Assembly: GCF_003261635.1 (NCBI RefSeq)
Contig: NZ_QFXK01000038.1
Span: forward strand, 124,001 to 188,000
DNA from: Kribbella monticola
Lineage (GTDB): Bacteria; Actinomycetota; Actinomycetes; Propionibacteriales; Kribbellaceae
DNA: 64,000 nt
Direction of reading: 5' to 3'
In this document: positions 48,316 to 63,700 of the stretch, one piece after another
Position numbering within the stretch: position 1 is the first letter of the stretch
Layout of the letters: every line of letters starts with the position of its first letter
Notes under the pieces: model-generated
What the model was told of the DNA's origin: nothing
Databases searched by the model: none
What the model saw: the letters and a program-made list of their open reading frames with translations, nothing else
Position numbers and translations under genes: made by a program

Positions 48316-50034
48316 TCACACCGCGAAGACGGCGACGCCGTGACCCGAGAGACGAACACTCTCCGCTACCAATTCCACAGAACCGAACGACATGACCTCG
48401 TACGCCGGTACGCCGTCCAGCGGAATCTCCGCCGTTTGAGCCGTCAGGTTGGCCACCACCCGCAAAGCTCCGCGGCGGACCACCAGCCATGACTCGGTGG
48501 CGTCCACGCCCACCGAGTCGAGCCGGTCGTTGCGCAGGTCCTCGCTCCGGGCCCGCAAAGCGAGCAGGTCGCGGTACCAGCGCAGCAGTTCGCGATGGGG
48601 TGGCTCGTCGACCTCGGTCCAGTCCAGCACCGAACTCCGCCAGGTCTCCGGATCCTGCGGATCGGGGATCTCCTCCGCGTCCCACCCGTGCGCCGCGAAC
48701 TCCTGCCGACGCCCGTTCCGCACAGCCTCGGCCAGCTCGGGCTCCTCATGGTCGGTGAAGTACCGCCACGGCGTAGAGGCCCCCCACTCCTCGCCCATGA
48801 ACAACATCGGCGTGTACGGCGAAGTGAGCACCAGCGCGGCACCGATCGCCAACTGCCCCGGGGTGAGCGCGGGCCGGTCGCCGAGCGCGCGGTTGCCGAC
48901 CTGGTCGTGGTTGGAGGTGTAGGCGAGGAACGCCGAGCCGCGATGGCGGGCCGGATCCACCGGCCGGCCCCAGTCCTTGCCGCGGAAGGTGGAGTACGAG
49001 CCGTCGTGCAGGAACACCTGGGTGAGCGTCTTCGCCAGCACCTCCGGCTCGCCGAAGTCCACGTAGTACCCGGCTCGCTCGCCGGTCAGCAGAGTGTGCA
49101 AGGCATGGTGGAAGTCGTCACTCCACTGGGCGGTCATCCCGAGGCCGCCCTCGGCGACGGGCTCGACCATGCGCGGGTCGTTGAGGTCGGACTCCGCCAC
49201 CAGCCCGAGCGGGCGGCCCAGCTCCTCGGCCAGCGCGGCCGTCTCCGTCGACAGCTGTGCGAGGAGATGGGTCGGGCTGTCGTCGGCCAGCGCATGTACT
49301 GCGTCCAGTCGCAGCGCGTCGATGTGGAACTCCCGGAACCAGCGCAGCGCGTTGTCGCAGATCCACCGGCGTACTTCGTGACTGCCGTCGTCGTCGAGGT
49401 TGACCGCCGGACCCCACGGGGTGCTGTGCCGACTGGTGAAGTAGGGGCCGAACGAGTCAAGGTAGTTGCCGCTCGGCCCGAGGTGGTTGTAGACCACGTC
49501 AAGGCAGACGGCCAGCCCGACCGCATGGCACTGGTCGACGAAGCGCTGCAACGCCTCGGGGCCGCCGTACGGCTCGTGGACGGCGTAGAGGTCCACGCCG
49601 TCGTACCCCCAGCCGTGCTTGCCCGGGAAGGCGGCGACCGGCATCAGGGAGACCACGTCGACGCCGAGCGCGACCAGGTAGTCCAGGTGGCCGGCAGCGG
49701 CATCCAGCGTCCCCTCCGGAGTGAAGGTGCCCAGGTGCAGCTCGTAGAAGACAGCGCCGCGCACATCCCGGCCGGCCCAGTCAGCGTCACTCCAGGCGAA
49801 GCGACCCGAGTCGAACACCCTGCTGAAGCCGTGTACGCCGTCCGGTTGCCAGGGACTCCGGGGGTCGGGCATCGGGTTACTGCCGTCGACGGAGAACGCG
49901 TAGTCGGTCCCGTGCCCACCCTCGGCCTGGACGGACCACCAGCCGCCTTCAGTTGGCGACATCGGCACCGGGCCGCTCGAGAGCACCAAGTCGACCCTTG
50001 TAGCGACCGGTGCCCAGACGGTGAAGGTGTACAA
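48316..50034 (-). CDS. treZ: Malto-oligosyltrehalose trehalohydrolase
   Basis: 572 residues from TTG at 50034 (read as MYTFTVWAPVATRVDLVL), with AAGGAG 5 nt upstream. The start is 1 nt after the treY stop (TGACTTG). An N-terminal CBM48-like domain (about 1-95) precedes the GH13 barrel: AVFYELHLGTFTPEGTLDAA, LDVVYNHLGPSGNYL, the nucleophile in HIDALRLDAVHALADDS, and NHDQVGNRALGDRP. It hydrolyses maltooligosyl-trehalose to trehalose. Last gene of glgX-treY-treZ. Confidence 0.95.
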   Translation of the reverse strand: MYTFTVWAPVATRVDLVLSSGPVPMSPTEGGWWSVQAEGGHGTDYAFSVDGSNPMPDPRSPWQPDGVHGFSRVFDSGRFAWSDADWAGRDVRGAVFYELHLGTFTPEGTLDAAAGHLDYLVALGVDVVSLMPVAAFPGKHGWGYDGVDLYAVHEPYGGPEALQRFVDQCHAVGLAVCLDVVYNHLGPSGNYLDSFGPYFTSRHSTPWGPAVNLDDDGSHEVRRWICDNALRWFREFHIDALRLDAVHALADDSPTHLLAQLSTETAALAEELGRPLGLVAESDLNDPRMVEPVAEGGLGMTAQWSDDFHHALHTLLTGERAGYYVDFGEPEVLAKTLTQVFLHDGSYSTFRGKDWGRPVDPARHRGSAFLAYTSNHDQVGNRALGDRPALTPGQLAIGAALVLTSPYTPMLFMGEEWGASTPWRYFTDHEEPELAEAVRNGRRQEFAAHGWDAEEIPDPQDPETWRSSVLDWTEVDEPPHRELLRWYRDLLALRARSEDLRNDRLDSVGVDATESWLVVRRGALRVVANLTAQTAEIPLDGVPAYEVMSFGSVELVAESVRLSGHGVAVFAV

Positions 50035-50035
50035 G

Positions 50036-52485
50036 TCAGCTCCTTGCCAGCAACGCCACCGGAAGCTCGGCCAGCAGCTCGTGGATCCGAGCCGCTCCAC
50101 TACCCACCGGGCGGCCGGTCAACACGTCCTGCCACTCCCCATCAGGCAGTACGACGGTGCTGTCGCCCCACCCGCCCAGGCGATGGAGGGCCACCGGCAG
50201 CCGGGTCGCGATCGTCACAGCGGCGTCTCCGCGAGCAAACGCGACAGCGTGCCCACTGGAGGTCGGCAGCGGCTTGTAGCTCCCCGCGAAGGCTTCTGCT
50301 TCCTGCCTGCGAAGACGCAGGGCTCGCGACGTCACCAGCAGCTTCTCGTCCGCCAGCCCGTCCGGGCGAGCGCCGTTGTCGAGCCGGGCCAGTCGCGCAA
50401 CCCGCTGTCCGTAGTCCACCGGCCTGCGGTTGTCCGGGTCGACCAGTGACAGGTCGACCAGCTCGGTGCCCTGGTAGACGTCCGGGACGCCCGGCATCGT
50501 GAGCTGCACCAGCTTCTGCCCGAGGGTGGCCGCCCGGACGTACTCGGCCTGCCCGTCAGCGAACCGGCGTACGGAATCGAGCACGGCCTGGTCGTTCAGG
50601 ACGCCGGTCGCGAAGGCGGCGACGGACTCCTCGTACTCCGTGTCCGGCGACGTCCAGCTGGTCCGGCGCTTCGCCTCCCGGATCGCCTTCTGCAGATAGG
50701 CCTGCAAGCGGTCCTCGGCCAGCGGACCGTTGTCCCAGGTGCCGAACAACGTCTGCCAGAGCAGGTACTCCGTGCTGCCGTCGAGCCCGGGGTCGCGGTA
50801 GTCGGCCGACATCGACCGCCACGAGCGCACCGCCTCGATCCAGGCCGCCGGCTGCTCCGAGAGGACGGCCAGCCGGGCCCGCACGTCCTCGGACCGCTTG
50901 GTGTCGTGCGTGGACAGCGTCGTCATCGTCCGCGGCCAATGCTGGTTCAACCGGCCCGCGAAGGCGTGGAACTCCTCCGGGGAGACCCCGAAGTGCGCCG
51001 GGTCCCCGCCGACCTCGTTCAGCGACGAGAGCCGGAACCAGCGGTAGAACGCCGTGTCTTCGACGCCCTTGGCCATCACCGGCCCGCAGGTCTGCTGGAA
51101 CCGGACGATCAGCTCGTGCCTGGCGTCCTCGTCGATCCTGCTCGCCGTACCGGCTTCCCGGCCGAGCAGCAGGTCGCGGACCAGTTCGAGCGTGTCCTGC
51201 TGCTCGTCGTCCAGGTTGCGCCGGGCAAGCTCGACCGCGTGCTCCATCGCCTGTACTGCGGTGTGCGGGGGTTGCTCCCCCGGTACGACGTACGCCCGGT
51301 ACCGGTCGAAGTTCACCAGCAGCTCGACGACCACTTCGTGGAAGGCCCGCCGGGTGTGGTCGCGCAGGCGGACGTCGTCCTGGCAGATCTTGGCCAGCAG
51401 CTCCACCAGGCGATGCACTTCGGCGTACTGGCCGTGCTGGACCACTTCGCGCTTGGCCTGCTCGACGACAGGCGCGAAATCGGCCGGCTCGCCGGTCAGC
51501 TCCGAGTGGAACGCGGCCAGCGGCGCCGCGCCCGCAGGGTCCACGAACAGCCCGCCGACTCGCAGCAGCGCGTCGTACCCGGTCGTGCCGGCGCAGGGCC
51601 AGTCACCGGGCAGGTCCTCGTCGCCTTCGAGGATCTTTTCCACCACGACCCACGCGCCGCCCGTACGCTCGGCCAGCCGGCGCAGGTAGCCGCGGGGATC
51701 GGCCAGGCCGTCCGGATGGTCGATGCGGAAGCCGTGCAGCTTCCCCTCGTGCAGCAACTCGAACAGCAGCTCGTGCGTGGCTTCGAAGACCTCGCGGTTC
51801 TCCACCCGGACAGCGGCGAGGGTGTCGACGTCGAAGAAGCGTCGGTAGTTCAGCTCCTCGTCGGCGACCCGCCAATGCGCCAGGCGGTACCACTGCTCGG
51901 TGACGAGCTCGGCGATCGGGAGAGTCTCGGTGCCGGGTCGCAGCGGGTACTCGTGGTCGTAGTACCGCAGTACGTCGCCGTCGACGGACAGCTCACCGTC
52001 CGCGAGCACCTTGCCGATGCGCTGCCCCAGCACGGCCATCAACAGCGGCTGGTTCCCAGCACCCCAGTCGACGTCGAACCACTCCGCGTACGGCGAGGTC
52101 GGGCCGTCACGGAGTACGGACCACAGCGCGGTGTTCAGCCGAGCAGGTGTCGGCACCGCGACATGATTCGGTACTACGTCCGCGATCGCGCCCATCCGAT
52201 GGTCGGCCAGCGCAGCGGACAGCCGGTCAAAGGCCTCTCTGCCACCGGCCGGCTCCGACAACCGGGAGTGGTCCACCACGTCGTACCCGTGGGTGGAGCC
52301 GGGTGCGGCCTGCAGGATCGGGGACAGGTACGCGTGCGAGATCCCGAGGCTGTGCAGGTAGCTGACCACCTCTGCCGCGTCGTCGAACCCGAAGTCGCCG
52401 TGCACCTGCAGCCGGTAGGTGGCCTGCGGATGACCGCGGTGAGAGATGGGCGGACCGTCAGGGGGCGAGGAAGGCGGGGGCACCG

Positions 52486-52489
<4 letters not shown>
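50036..52489 (-). CDS. treY: Malto-oligosyltrehalose synthase
   Basis: 817 residues from ATG at 52489, overlapping the glgX stop (ATGA). GH13 family 26 features: ATYRLQVHGDFGFDDAAEVV, SHAYLSPILQAAPGSTHGYDVVDH, nucleophile region GFRIDHPDGLADPRGYLRRL, KGVEDTAFYRWFRL, STHDTKRSEDVRARLA and PDVYQGTELVDLSL. It converts the reducing end of maltodextrins to a trehalose unit. Length matches the family (700-830). Frame is open further to 52618 but within glgX. Confidence 0.95.
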
Positions 52490-54603
<2,114 letters not shown>

Positions 54604-54678
54604 CCGACGAAGGTACCCATCCCTATCCCCAGCCGAAGAATCGTGGTGCGAATTCGTTCCGATTGTTCACTTCGGCGG

Positions 54679-54707
54679 CCGGGCCGTCCACGGAGTGGAC
54701 AGCCCGG
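54679..54707. terminator. Hairpin after the giant RTX gene
   Basis: CCGGGCCGTCCAC (54679-54691) pairs with GTGGACAGCCCGG (54695-54707), one mismatch and a 3-nt loop. It lies 9 bp beyond the TGA at 54716-54718 and upstream of glgX, so it separates the two transcripts. Confidence 0.75.
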
Positions 54708-54715
54708 CGGGCGAC

Positions 54716-57700
54716 TCAGTCGTTACAGGCGACCGGGTCGTCGAAGTGCCCCGGTGTGCCCGGGTACGCGCTTCCCGTGCCGTGCCCGTGGTCGGTGTTG
54801 TAGGTCAGGGCCAGCTCCCGGTACGCCGACGTACCGGAGGTGGTCACGTCGGTGGCCGCGCGGCCGGCGCCCGTGCCCCAGGCCAGCGACTGCAGGAAGT
54901 TCTGCATGGCCGGCGAGTGCTGCCGGACATCGTTGAACCCTCCGTACGCCGGGTTGCAGTGCGTGTACAGGTTGTAGGCGCCGTTCCAGTCGAGCAGCCG
55001 GTCACCCGGGTTCGGGCCGTTCTCGGCGACGTCGGCCTGCATGACGTCGCGGTCCCAGCCGCCGTAGATCCAGTCCGTGCCCTGGTGATGCTGGTTGTTC
55101 GCCAGGGTCGCCGGGTCGGCCGTGTCGTCGGCCTTACCGGTCAGCTGGAACCACACACACGGATCGATCGTGACGCCGGCCGTGGTGACCGGCCAGTTAC
55201 CCGGCGCACAGTTGCCCGGGTAGGCACCACGCGGATTGAAGTCGAGGATGTCCGAACCGAGCACGTCCTGCTTGGCCGGATCGGACTCGCCCACGCCGCC
55301 GAAGGTGTGGTCGACGAACCGGTCGTTCGTCCCCCGCGACTCCGGCTTGAAGACGCCACCGACCAGACAGTCCGGAGTTGCCGCGTCCAGGACCGGGTCG
55401 CAGCCCTTGCCGCCCCAGAGCACGTCCTCGCCGTCGTCGCCGTAGACCTGGTCGCCGCCGCTCTCGCCGTTGGCGAGGTCGTCGCGTACCCGGCGTGGAT
55501 GTTGTCGGCCCCCGGGCCGCCCCGGAGTGTGTCCCGGCCACCCTCGGTGATCCCGTCGTGCGGCATCTCCGCGGCGGTCGAGGCGCCGATCCACTGGTCA
55601 CCGTCGACATCGTGCTCGAGGTCGGCCCGCCGGTCGTAGAGCCCGCGCCGGAACCCGGTGAAGGTCTCGGCCGGTGGCGAGTTCGTCGAGATCGAGAACT
55701 GCGCCGGGCTGTCGCCGGTGTCGAGGTACTGGTTCACCACGCCGCCGCGGTCGCCGAGGATCGCGTCCTCGCCGCCCTCGCCGGACACGCTGTCGTCACC
55801 GAGCTCGCCGTACAGGTCGTCGTCGTCCTGGCCGCCGAGGATGGTGTCGTTGCCGTCCTGGCCCCAGATGCCGTCGTCGCCGGCCTGCCCGTAGAGGGTG
55901 TCGTTGCCGAACGCACCGGCCACCTCACAGGTCGCCTGCGCCTCGGTGCAGAACCGGGTACTCGGATCGCCGAGATCCGGGTCGTGGGTGCGGGCGACGG
56001 TCGCCCCGGCCGGCGGAGTGCCGTTCGGGTACCGATCCGCGTAGACCCGCTCGGACTGCGCACCAGCCGCACCGGTCACCGTCCGGATCAACGAGCCGTT
56101 GTCACCCAGTACGACGTCGTCGGCGCCGTTGGCCTCGATCGTGTCACCGGTGTCCCGGAAGCCCTTGGCCGAGCTGCCGCCGATCAGGTCGTCCTGGCCG
56201 TCCGGGCCGGTCGCGCCTTCGAGCAGCGCGGCCGCGCTCGGCGACCCGGGCCAGCCCGGGTCGGCCAGCGGGGTGATCGTGGTCAGGGGCGAGTCGGCCG
56301 TCAGCGAGAGGTCGCCTCGCAGTACGTCCGCTCCGCCGTTGCCCTCGAGGTAGTCGGCGCCTGCTCCGCCGGAGACGAAGTCGGCACCGTCCTGACCCCA
56401 GATCGTGTCCACTCCCTCGCCGCCGGACAGCCGGTCAGCGCCGAACCTGTCGGCCGGCCCGGCCACGAGCTTGTTCGCGCCCAGGTCGTACCGGTCGACG
56501 ATCCGGGTCGCCATCGACGTTCCGGCCTGGCTGCCGAGCCGGACAGTCGCCCTGGTCGGTGTCTGGCCCGCGGACGGTCGCCGTACCTGACCGTTGTCGC
56601 CGGCCACCACGTCGTCGCCCGGGCCACCGAAGATCGCGTCGGCGGTGTCGGGCTGACCGGCTGTGGCGTCGCCGGTCCCGGACAACACAGTTGAGCTACC
56701 GCCGACCAGGTCGTCGTCGGCCAGGTCGCCCTCGACCCAGTCGCTTGCCTGACCGCCCTCGACGTAGTCGTCGTCTCCGTCGCCCTTGGCACGGTCCTCG
56801 CCGCCTTGGCCGTAGAGCACGTCCTTGCCGTCGCCACCTGACATCTGGTCGTTGCCGGAAGTGTTCGCCGCCGGGGTCGGACCGAGGTCGAGCAGCGTCA
56901 CCGTATGACCGGCCGCGAACCCGCGCTGCCTCGTCACCGGCGTGGTCGCCGCCGGATCGGTGGTCAGCCCGAGCACCGCGTTGTCGCCGGCGATCAGGTC
57001 AGGACCTGCGTCACCGAACAACACGTCACCGGTGTCTGGCCTGCCTACTCCCACGGTCGCCTGCTGGAACGAGCCACCCGCGATCGCGTCCTCACCATCG
57101 TTGCCATGGACAACGTCCGCGGCGTTGTTGCCTTCCAGATGGTCGTTGTCACCATCCCCGTTCACCTGATCGGACCCCAGCCCGCCGTACGCCGTGTCGT
57201 CGCCGTCGCCACCGTGGATGCGGTCACCCGCGCCGGCTGCCGCGGTCGCACCGTCGAGGTCGAACGGGATCGCGTCCGCGTCGGCCGTGCTCGCCGGGTC
57301 GTCCACCGTGCCGTTGTCACCGATCAACCGGTCGTTGCCGGTGTCGCCGTACAGGTCGTCCTCGCCGTTATCGGTCCGGCCTGCGGCCCGGGTACCGCCG
57401 TAGACCAGGTCGTTCCCTGCCCCGCCGGTGATCCAGTCCTTGCCGTTGTTGCCCTCGACAACATCCGCCTCGGTGCCGCCGTAGGCCACGTCGTCGCCGG
57501 AGTTGCCGAACACCTGGTCGAGCCCGGCATCGCCGTACAGGACGTCGGTCTCGCTGCCACCCCAGAGCCGATCGGCGTCACCGCCGCCCCGCAGGGTGTC
57601 CTTGCCCTGCTGGCCGCAGGCAAGGTCGTTGCCTCCGGCAAGCTCAGCGAGGTCGTCCGCGCCACCCGCCGAGACGGTGTCGACGCCGGCGCCACCGAGG

Positions 57701-60700
57701 ATGCGGTCGTTGCCGTCCCCGGTTCCGGCAGAGGTGCTCCCCGCCACCGGATCGGAGGTGACCGGCGTACCCGCCGCGCACTTCTCGCCGTCGATCCGCT
57801 GGTCACCGAACATCGTCGCCGGACCGTCGCCACCCACGAGGTGGTCGTTGCCCAGTCCACCGACCAGCGTCTTCGCGTTCGACGGTACGCCGGCCGGCAG
57901 CGGCTGCTTGTCGACCGAGCGCAACGGACCGAAGTTGACTCCGCCGACCACGTCGGACCCTGCCACCGGACCGACCGCGGCCGGTTCGGCGATCACGTAG
58001 TCGTCACCTGGTCCGCCGTACACCGCGTCCGTGCCGTATCCGCCGGTCAGGACGTCGTTGCGGCCGCCACCGCGGATCGTCGCGCCCTGGTCGCCCAGTG
58101 AGTGACTGGTGACGGTCTCGATCCCGTTGCTGCCCCAGACCTGGTCGTTGCCGGTGCCCGTGTCCACGGTGTTGGTCGCGACACTCGCGTCGGCAGCGAC
58201 ATCGTCCGGACCCGCTTCGTCGACGCCGAACTCATTCTCGGCGGCGGTGAAGATCCGGTCGGCGTTGGAACCGCCGGTGATCCGGTCGTTCCCGTTGTCA
58301 CCGACGATCGTGTCGACGCCGGCCTTCAGCGTCCCGTCCGGCTGGTCCGCGGCGACCCCGATCTTGTCGTCACCTGCGTTGCCCCGGGCCTTGTTGGCGC
58401 CGAGCCCGAGCCCGATCGTGTCGTCGCCCGGGGTGGGTCCTTCGGCCTGCGTGGTCGGATCCGCGATCGACTCCCAGTCGAACACCGAGGTCAGATCCGC
58501 GGTGCCGTTCCCGTCCTGGGCGTTGTGCTTGACCTGACGGTTCTTGCGGGCCGAGCCGAGCGAGGCGTCACCGGCCACCAGGTCGTCGCCGTTGCCGACG
58601 GTGATGGTGTCCTTGCCCGGTCCGCCGGCGACGGTTGCCTTCGACGCGGCCCCACCGGTGTCGCCGGTGACGATGATGTCGTCACCGCCGCGACCGTCGA
58701 CGTACGAGAGTCCACGACCGGTGGTGATCACGTCGGCCTGGGTGCCGCCGATCACCACGGCGTCCTTGTCGTAGACAGCCGGGGTCTTGCCGGCGTTGTC
58801 GTCGGTGGTCTTCTTGCCGTCACCGATGAAGGTGATGTTCATCGGCTTGGCGTAGCCCTCGCCGTCGACCACCACCCGCTTGAGGTTCGGATCGAGGTAC
58901 TCGCGGCGCTCGCCGAGCATCTCCACCGCGAAGCCGTCGAAGTCGCCGTTGGTTCCGGCCGCGTCACCGGGCTTCTGTGCGTAGTGCAGCGAGACGACCT
59001 TGACGGTGTCCTTCTCCACCGAGGCGGCGTCGTTGCCCCAGGGCGCGCCGCGCTGGGCGTCCTTGCCGTACTTGCCGGCGTACACGACCACGGTGTCACC
59101 GACGGTGCCGCCGAGTTTCGGTGGTGGCGGTTCACAGTCCGGTTTCACCGAGAAGTCGAGCAGGGTCACGTCGGCCAGCGTGAAGCTGAACGACACCGAG
59201 AAGATGCTGACTCCGATGGTGATGTAGACCCGCAGGAACAGCGACAGCCGACCGCTGACCGTGAACAGGCACAGTGGGTTGTTCAGCGCGGCGTGCAGGA
59301 ACTCGCTGACCCGGAACTTGCCGTCGTCGTTCGGGTCGTTCCAGTAGAACCCGATGGTGAGCCGCAACCCGCCTTCGATGCCGACCGTGATGATCACCGC
59401 GCTGACCGCCGCTCCGGCCGCGATCTCACCGGTCAACTGGACCACCGGGATCGGCGTACCGGCGTCGTCGACGGTCTTGAAGAACAGACCGTCCAGTACG
59501 TCGACGGCGTCGACCGGGGCGCCGTTCTGGGCTGCCTCGACCGCCTTGCGGATGCCGTACGTGTCCAGGCCGGCGGCGATCCGCAGGCTGACCGACGCCG
59601 AGCCGGCCAGCGTGACGAACACCGGCGGCGGCGCGTACACCGGGCCGAAGGCCTGCCGCCAGCTGAACCCGAGCGTGAGCGGACCGGAGTCGAACTCGAC
59701 CAGCGTGACGTCGCCACCCATCAGCAGGTTGAACGCCTTCGCCGGCTGCTCGAGGATCGGGAACGTGAAGCCGGACTTCTCGGCGTCACCCTCGGCCGGC
59801 GCCAGCCCGGTACCACCGAAGATCGGGTTGTCACCCGCCGCCGGGTTCTCGTTCTTGCTGTTGAGGTTGCTCTTCACCTCGGTGCCGGACTTCGCGTTCA
59901 CCGTCTTGTACATCTTGTCCGCGGTGGTCGGCGAGTTGCTGGTGTCGAGCGCCTTGTCACCGGCGATCTCGAAGTCGCCGAGTGGTACGTAACAGTCGTT
60001 GTCCGCATCCGGACTGCAGGTTGGCAGCCGGTTGATGAACTCGATCACCGACTTGATCGTGTCGACGAAGTCGAGCTTCGGTCCGCCGGCCAGCGTGTTG
60101 AACGACTTGGCCAGCGTCATCAAGGTGACGTCGTCCCCGCCGGCCATCCGGCTCAGGTCGGACAGCACCGGGATCGGCGCGTAGAGGGTGTCCATCACCG
60201 GCTGCAGCGGCCCGGTGACCCGCTTCATCTCCTTGACCACGTCCCCGAGCAGGCCCTCGAAGAAGCTGCCCGCGCTGATTCCCACATCCTTGAAGGCGAT
60301 GTACGGCGCTCCCGCGGCCTGTGGCGCCTGGTTGTCGAAGGCCCACTTGAGCTGGAAGTTGGCCCGGACACCTGGGAAGGCGGAGTCCACCTGCGCCTCG
60401 ACGATCCAGTCGAGGGTGAAGGCACCGGTCAGCGAGATCCCGAACAGGTCGCCGGCGTTGCCGAGATCGGCGAACTTGAGCTTCGCGTTCTCGTTCGGCG
60501 TACAGGCCGCTTCGTCGCCCTTGAAGCAGCTCGCGTCGCCGGGAGCCTTCAGATCGAGCTGGAAAGCGCCCGCGAACAAGGGCTTGGAAGCGTCGTGGCC
60601 GGCGCCGGTTGCCTTGTCCACGTTGATCTTGATGAACGCGAGCTCGGCGACCATGGTGTCCGGCAGGTCGAACGCCAGCCCGACCTGCAGTTCGGCCATC

Positions 60701-63700
60701 GCCTTGTGGTCCGGCCCCCAGCCGTCATGGGTGTTGACGAAGAAGCCGTCGGCCTTGGTCAGCCCGAGCTTGAAGTGCAGCGCGAAACCGGCGTCGGCGG
60801 TGATGCCGTCCGTCCCGTCCTTGCCCTGCCGCAGAGCCAGACCCGGAATGCCGATGTCGAGCGGCAGGTTGGTGTGGAAGCAGGGCTTGGCGGCACCGGT
60901 GTTCTCGCAGCCGTTGGCCGAACTCACCTTGCCGCGCTGGGCGGTGAACTCGAGGAAGACGCCGGCGATGTCGTTGATACCGCAGACCTCGAGATCCGGC
61001 TCGACGGTCGCCGCCGTGTAGTCGGCGGCCGTGTCGGCACCCTTGTCGTCGTAGACCAGGGCGTTGCCGACCTTCTTGACCAGCTTGAAAGCGGAGTCGC
61101 CAGGAGCCTTACGCAGTACCTTGTAGCCGGTCGCGTTCGGCACCGAGGCCCAGGTCACGTGGTTGAAGTTCGTGCCGTCCAACGTGGTGGCACCCTTGGC
61201 GGTCTGACCTGGATCGCTGGGCACCGTGTCATCCGTTGTGCCGTCGCCGGTGCCTTGATAGGCGACGATCTTGTACTCGTACGTCGCGGTGCCGACGTCG
61301 GCCGGATTCTCCTTGACCGTCGGCGCGGCAGCCTTCGCCAGAGTCGCGGTGCAGTCGAAGTCCACCTTCACCTCGGTCGCGGCGATCTTCACCTCGGCCA
61401 GCGCGGCCGCCAGCTTCGTGTTGATGAAGTCCTTGAACTCCTTCGAGTTCGCCGGCCGGCCGCCACCGGGCAGCTCGTTCCAGATCGAGCTGCGCAGCTT
61501 CGTCCGCAGGTCACCGATGAAGTCGGCGCCCTGCTGCAGGTCGTCGCCGACCAACGGCAGCTTGCCCTGGAAGCTCGCGGTCCGGAACGCCTGCTCGACG
61601 GCCGTCAGGTAGCCCTCCAGCCCGTCGCCGAAGTTCTTGAAGTCGAGCAGCGCGTCGGTCAGCCGCTGACCGAGATCGGCCGGGAGTTCGAGCTCCTTCT
61701 TGGCCGCGTCGGGCGCGGGCAGGTTGTCGTCGAGATCGGCCAGGTCGGCCGGGCTCGTCGAGTCCGGCACCCGCAGGGCGATCTGCCCGATCGGCACCCA
61801 GCCGTTGTCGGCGCCGGAGTTGTTGAGGTAGATCGGCAGGCTGCCGCAGACCATCAACGGCGTATCGAGGGTCTCACCGCAGCTGACCGTGCCGTTGGTG
61901 GCGTTGAAGTTCACTCCGACGGCGCCGATGAAGTCGCTGAAGGAGACGGGGGTGTCCGCGGCCGCGCCGGACTTGGCCAGCGCGATACTCAGATCGGCCT
62001 TCGCCTGCGCCTTCTCGGCAGCCGGCGCCCCCGCGGTCGGGTTGCCCAGGGCAATCGACAGCGGCCCGACAACGCCTTGTACTACGCCGTTCTCGAGCGT
62101 CGCCTTGGCTCCGACGCTGATCGAGGAGTCCTCCAGCACCTTCAGCGCCGCGCCGTCGGCGGGACCGGCTCCGGGCGCCAGCGGGATGACCAGGCCGACC
62201 TTGATCCGGCCGTTCACGTCCACCTGCGCGAGACCGGTCGCCTGCGCGCCGGCGAAGGTCTGGTCGCTGCCGTTGAGGTTGCCCAGCGACAGCTTGATCG
62301 GCGCGGCCGCCCGGTAGTCGCGCTTCCAGTCCACATCGAGGACCAGGTTCGGCTTGCCGTCCTTCTCCAGGTAGCGGAACTTCACGCTGTCGGTGCCGAG
62401 CGCGCCGTTCAGCAGCTTGACCGCGTCCTGGATGTTGTCCGGGGTGTTCGCGAGCAACTGGTCGACGACGTCGTCCAGCGCCGAGCGCATCATGTACGCC
62501 GTACCGGGGGCGGGCGCGGATTCCCACGCCTTGGTCAGTGTCAGGGTCTTGCCGTCCGGCGAGACCGCCTGGATGATGCCGACCTGCGTGCCCACCACGA
62601 TCGACCGGCCGACCAGCGCCTGGGTGAACAGGTTGCCGTCGGCACGGGTCGTGTCGACGACGGTGTTCGCGCCGTAGCTGACCCCGGTGCCGGCGTTCGA
62701 CTCATCACTGACCAGGAGGTCACGCAACGACTTGCCGAGGCCGGGGATGTCCTTGTCGAAGACGCCGCCACCGGCGCTCGGGTTGGATTCCGCGAGCTGC
62801 TTCGACAGGGTCTGCAGGGTTTTGATCAGCGCTGTGAACAGGGCCTTCGGATCGTTCGCATCGAAGTCGAGCTGGAAGATCTCGGAGAGGTCGCTCGTGT
62901 CCAGCGAGACCGTCCCCGGGTCGGTGAGGTCACCCCACTTGGCCGTGAACTTCGTCGACGCGCCCGCCGGAAGGAACTGCGCCGCGTCGGGAACGGCCAC
63001 CGTCAGGTCGCCGTACGCGCGCACGTTCGCGTCGATGTCGAGCAGGTTCTGCGGAGCGTCCACCAGTTGCTTGAACAGCTCGGACAGCCGCAGGTCGTGC
63101 TGCGCGTCGCCCTGCTGCTTCAGTCCGACGGAGAGCATGTGGCTCGACGGCGTACCGGCCGCGCAGGTGTCGCCGAGTTCTGAGTTGCAGACCTTCAACT
63201 GGCCGGTCAGGTGCACCTTGAAGAAACCGGCGTTCGCGGTCAGGTCGACCGCAGTGTCGATCGGGAAGTCGGCCGCGAACAACGAGCCACCTGTGCGGAT
63301 CATCACCCGGTCGGTATTCAGCGGCAGCGCCGGTACGACGATGTCGAGCGGGCCGTTGTGCTGGGTGAACGGGCAGGCCTGGGTGCTACCGAGGAACCCG
63401 TTGCAGGCTGCCCCGGTCTTCGGGTCCTGCAGGTCGAGCACGAGCGTCACCGACGCCGTGAACGACGGCTTCACCTTCGCGAACGTCTGGTCGGCGTTGG
63501 CGTTGAGGATGCCGTGCCCGCCGGAGTCGATCCGGTCGGCGAAGGTGACCGCACCGACGTGCGGCTCCGCACCCGCAATCACGTACGGCGAGTTGGCGGC
63601 CGGCTGGCCACCAGCCCAGTCGGCCTTCAGCGTGATCGTGCTGGCGTCGTTACTCGCCACCTCACCGGCCGACGTACCGGCGACGACCCGCCGGCCGATC

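Noticed and set aside
48595-50502. 635-codon plus-strand frame
   Set aside because: Antisense shadow of treZ and the end of treY.
58102-63183. 1,693-codon open frame on the plus strand
   Set aside because: It is the antisense shadow of the giant RTX gene: Arg/Val/Gly-rich, no domains, and explained by high-GC third positions.
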